A stretch of 64,000 nt of DNA from Geobacter sp. AOG2 (lineage in GTDB: Bacteria; Desulfobacterota; Desulfuromonadia; Geobacterales; Pseudopelobacteraceae). Positions within the stretch are counted from its first letter, which is position 1, and every line of letters starts with the position of its first letter. Positions 62,465 to 64,000 of the stretch are shown in pieces. The stretch is from positions 3,736,093 to 3,800,092 of the forward strand of contig NZ_BLJA01000001.1 of assembly GCF_019972295.1 (NCBI RefSeq). Reading direction: 5' to 3'. The notes under the pieces were generated by a model. The model saw only the letters and a list, made by a program, of their open reading frames with translations. It was not told the origin of the DNA and did no database searches. A program made the translations under genes and the position numbers.

Positions 62465-62548
62465 GCCCGGAGAACCCCAAGACGCTCACGTGCGGTCCCG
62501 ATACACGGTGATTCTCCCGATTCCGCTGGACCCGGAGGCAACTACCCC

Positions 62549-63019
62549 ATGAAGAAGACTCCCCGTTTTAAGGACTATGCAAATACGTCGACGCTTGAAA
62601 TCGAGGCCGACGAGGAGGAATACCTGTATATCCGGGAATCCCGGATACCCGGCGCAGGCAATGGGTTGTTTACCGCGATACCGATCTACCGGGATGAGGT
62701 GATCTCTCTTTTCAAAGGGAGGACCCTCTCGGAGAAAGAGGCGCAACGCAGGGTGGAAAACGGCCAGGACGCCTATTTCATGAACATGCCGGACGGCACC
62801 ATACTGGATTCCATGGATGTGAAGTGCTTTGCCAAATATGCCAACGATGCCACCGGGGCGGTCAAAACCGCGTACCGGAACAATGCAACGATAACCCTGG
62901 ACGAAAAGGGCCATGTCTGTATCGTGGCGAACAGGAGGATCCCGGCCGGTGGGGAGATCTACTGCGCCTACGGCACGGGCTACTGGAAGAAGCGTTCGGC
63001 CACGGGGGATTCGGCCTGA
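62549..63019 (+). CDS. SET-domain protein
   Basis: 156 aa. SET-fold motifs: [23 protein letters not shown], a central [13 protein letters not shown]...CFAKYANDA in place of NHSC-type NxxH, and [32 protein letters not shown] with the conserved Tyr. SET proteins methylate lysines using S-adenosylmethionine. The conserved RFxNHxC motif is only partly kept (CFAKYAND). The gene stands between the molybdoenzyme and the ODP-like gene. Confidence 0.8.
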   Translation: MKKTPRFKDYANTSTLEIEADEEEYLYIRESRIPGAGNGLFTAIPIYRDEVISLFKGRTLSEKEAQRRVENGQDAYFMNMPDGTILDSMDVKCFAKYANDATGAVKTAYRNNATITLDEKGHVCIVANRRIPAGGEIYCAYGTGYWKKRSATGDSA

Positions 63020-63066
63020 CCGCCTTCCGCGAGGATGCGCCCCCACGGCACCCAAAGGAGCACGGC

Positions 63067-63792
63067 ATGGAAACCAGGATCGACGAAATCGCACCCCACC
63101 TCTACCGCCTCTCCACCTACATCGCCAAGATCGACCTCCAGTTCAACCAGTTCCTCGTGGATGACGACGAGCCGCTCCTGTACCACACCGGCCTGCGGGG
63201 CATGTTCCCGCTGATCCGCGATGCCGTGGCCACGGTCCTGGACCCGGCGCGCATCCGCTGGATAGGCTTCAGCCATTTCGAGGCCGACGAATGCGGCTCC
63301 CTGAACGACTGGCTGGCCCTGGCCCCCCACGCAAAGCCGGTGTGCGGCATGATCGGGGCCATGGTCAACATCGACGATTTCATCTGCGGCCGGGCGCACA
63401 TCATGGCCACCGGCGAGATACTGGCCACCGGCCGCCACCGGTTCCGATTTCTGGAGACGCCCCAGGTCCCCCATGCCTGGGATGCCAGCCTCCTGTTCGA
63501 GGAGACCGGCTCGACCCTGTTCTGCTCCGACCTCTTCCTCCATAACGGCGACCTCCCCCCCGTGACGGAAAACGACGTGGTCGGGCCGGCCCGGAAGGCG
63601 CTCACCACCTACGAGGCGGGGCCGCTGGCCCATCCCTATCCCTATTCCCGCCTGACCGACACCACCCTGCACATGCTGGCCGACCTCAAGCCCAAGCGTC
63701 TCGCCGTCATGCACGGCTCGTGCTTCAGCGGCGACGGGGAGAAGGCCCTGCGGGACCTGGCGGTGATGTATGCCGAGGTGTTGGGGGAGTAG
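63067..63792 (+). CDS. ODP-type di-iron metallo-beta-lactamase-fold protein
   Basis: 241 aa from ATG 63067 with AAGGAG 6 bases upstream. The metallo-beta-lactamase-fold ligands HFEADECGS (HxExDE), the His in VPHAW, Asp in FCSDLF and His in MHGSC match flavodiiron-type proteins, but there is no flavodoxin domain. ODP proteins bind oxygen at a di-iron site and sense oxygen in Treponema and others. It may protect the anaerobic oxidoreductases near it. Confidence 0.85.
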   Translation: METRIDEIAPHLYRLSTYIAKIDLQFNQFLVDDDEPLLYHTGLRGMFPLIRDAVATVLDPARIRWIGFSHFEADECGSLNDWLALAPHAKPVCGMIGAMVNIDDFICGRAHIMATGEILATGRHRFRFLETPQVPHAWDASLLFEETGSTLFCSDLFLHNGDLPPVTENDVVGPARKALTTYEAGPLAHPYPYSRLTDTTLHMLADLKPKRLAVMHGSCFSGDGEKALRDLAVMYAEVLGE

Positions 63793-64000
63793 GGAGGAGG
63801 TAGCTGGAGAGAGGGGAGGGGCTGTTCAGATTTTGAGATTTACGGGCCCGCCCCCGTTTATCTCTCTCTAGGGATGAGCCAAAGCCTCATAACGACTCTC
63901 TTTTTAAGCTCATTTGCCAGGGAGGGGGCCAGATCTTCAACTGATGGTTTCCATCACGCCGCCAAATACCAACTTCTTCTTCCCATCTTGGCCACTCGTC
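63793..64000. other. Right-edge region, no complete gene (208 bp)
   Basis: After the ODP gene comes a purine-rich stretch and no clear terminator. On the minus strand two short frames enter from beyond the window: one ends at 63937 (reading TSGQDGKKKLVFGGVMETIS) and one at 63887 (DEWPRWEEEVG... ending KRESL). One may be the C-terminus of a gene outside the window; I cannot tell which. Confidence 0.3.

Overview
The window looks like chromosome from a Geobacter-type member of the Desulfuromonadia/Geobacterales. This is an inference from gene content: high-GC DNA dense in two-component and chemotaxis genes, a selenocysteine-containing periplasmic formate dehydrogenase, a sigma54 regulator and a good sigma54 promoter, a pgpH-ybeY-dgkA-corC-lnt-prfB envelope operon, paired DUF2844/DUF3443 genes, and several families of short dispersed repeats between genes. 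No rRNA, tRNA, CRISPR array or complete insertion sequence was recognised.

Layout. 1-7 kb: a soluble chemoreceptor cut by the left edge, a sigma54 response regulator with a PAS domain, a universal stress protein, a Crp-family regulator and an unknown repeat protein. 7-13 kb: a DUF2844/DUF3443 secreted pair, then BaeS/BaeR-like envelope-stress genes divergent from a small exported protein, a Spy/CpxP-like protein and a PDZ protein. 13-18.4 kb: a TetR regulator behind twin palindromic operators, followed by a MacA-MacB-TolC-type efflux operon. 18.8-23.2 kb: a potassium-type cassette (micro-ORF, KimA-like transporter, short KdpD, KdpE). 23-31 kb: a hybrid kinase with a solute-binding sensor, a sirtuin/DUF1015 pair, an NlpC/P60-SPOR hydrolase and a FlaG-like protein. 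31-39.5 kb: prfB (with programmed frameshift), lnt, corC, dgkA-PAP2, ybeY, pgpH, DUF503. 39.6-50 kb: an outer-membrane barrel protein, an Ig-repeat lipoprotein, a diguanylate cyclase, a hybrid kinase, a CZB chemoreceptor and an MshEN/GAF protein. 50-56.6 kb: fdnG-fdnH-fdnI-fdhE. 56.8-60.6 kb: a cluster of a lysine-rich ribbon-helix-helix protein, a CYTH/CHAD protein, a ParA ATPase and a CYTH-Nudix fusion. 60.7-63.8 kb: a b-type cytochrome with a sulfite-oxidase-fold molybdoenzyme, a SET-domain protein and an ODP-type di-iron protein.

The strongest candidate for an undescribed system is the 56.8-60.6 kb cluster. Two polyphosphate-associated folds (CHAD, CYTH), a diphosphoinositol-phosphohydrolase-like Nudix domain, a granule/plasmid-positioning ParA and a histone-H1-like DNA-binding protein lie on one strand. 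This reads as a possible machine that tethers polyphosphate granules to the nucleoid, spaces them and remodels them. Other points of interest are the twin TetR operators, the KimA-KdpDE fusion of two potassium systems, two ~180-220 bp inverted-repeat elements inside operons (one splits fdnG from fdnH), a promoter motif shared by the Ig lipoprotein and the diguanylate cyclase, and a dgkA-PAP2 gene whose conserved N-terminus has no ordinary start codon.
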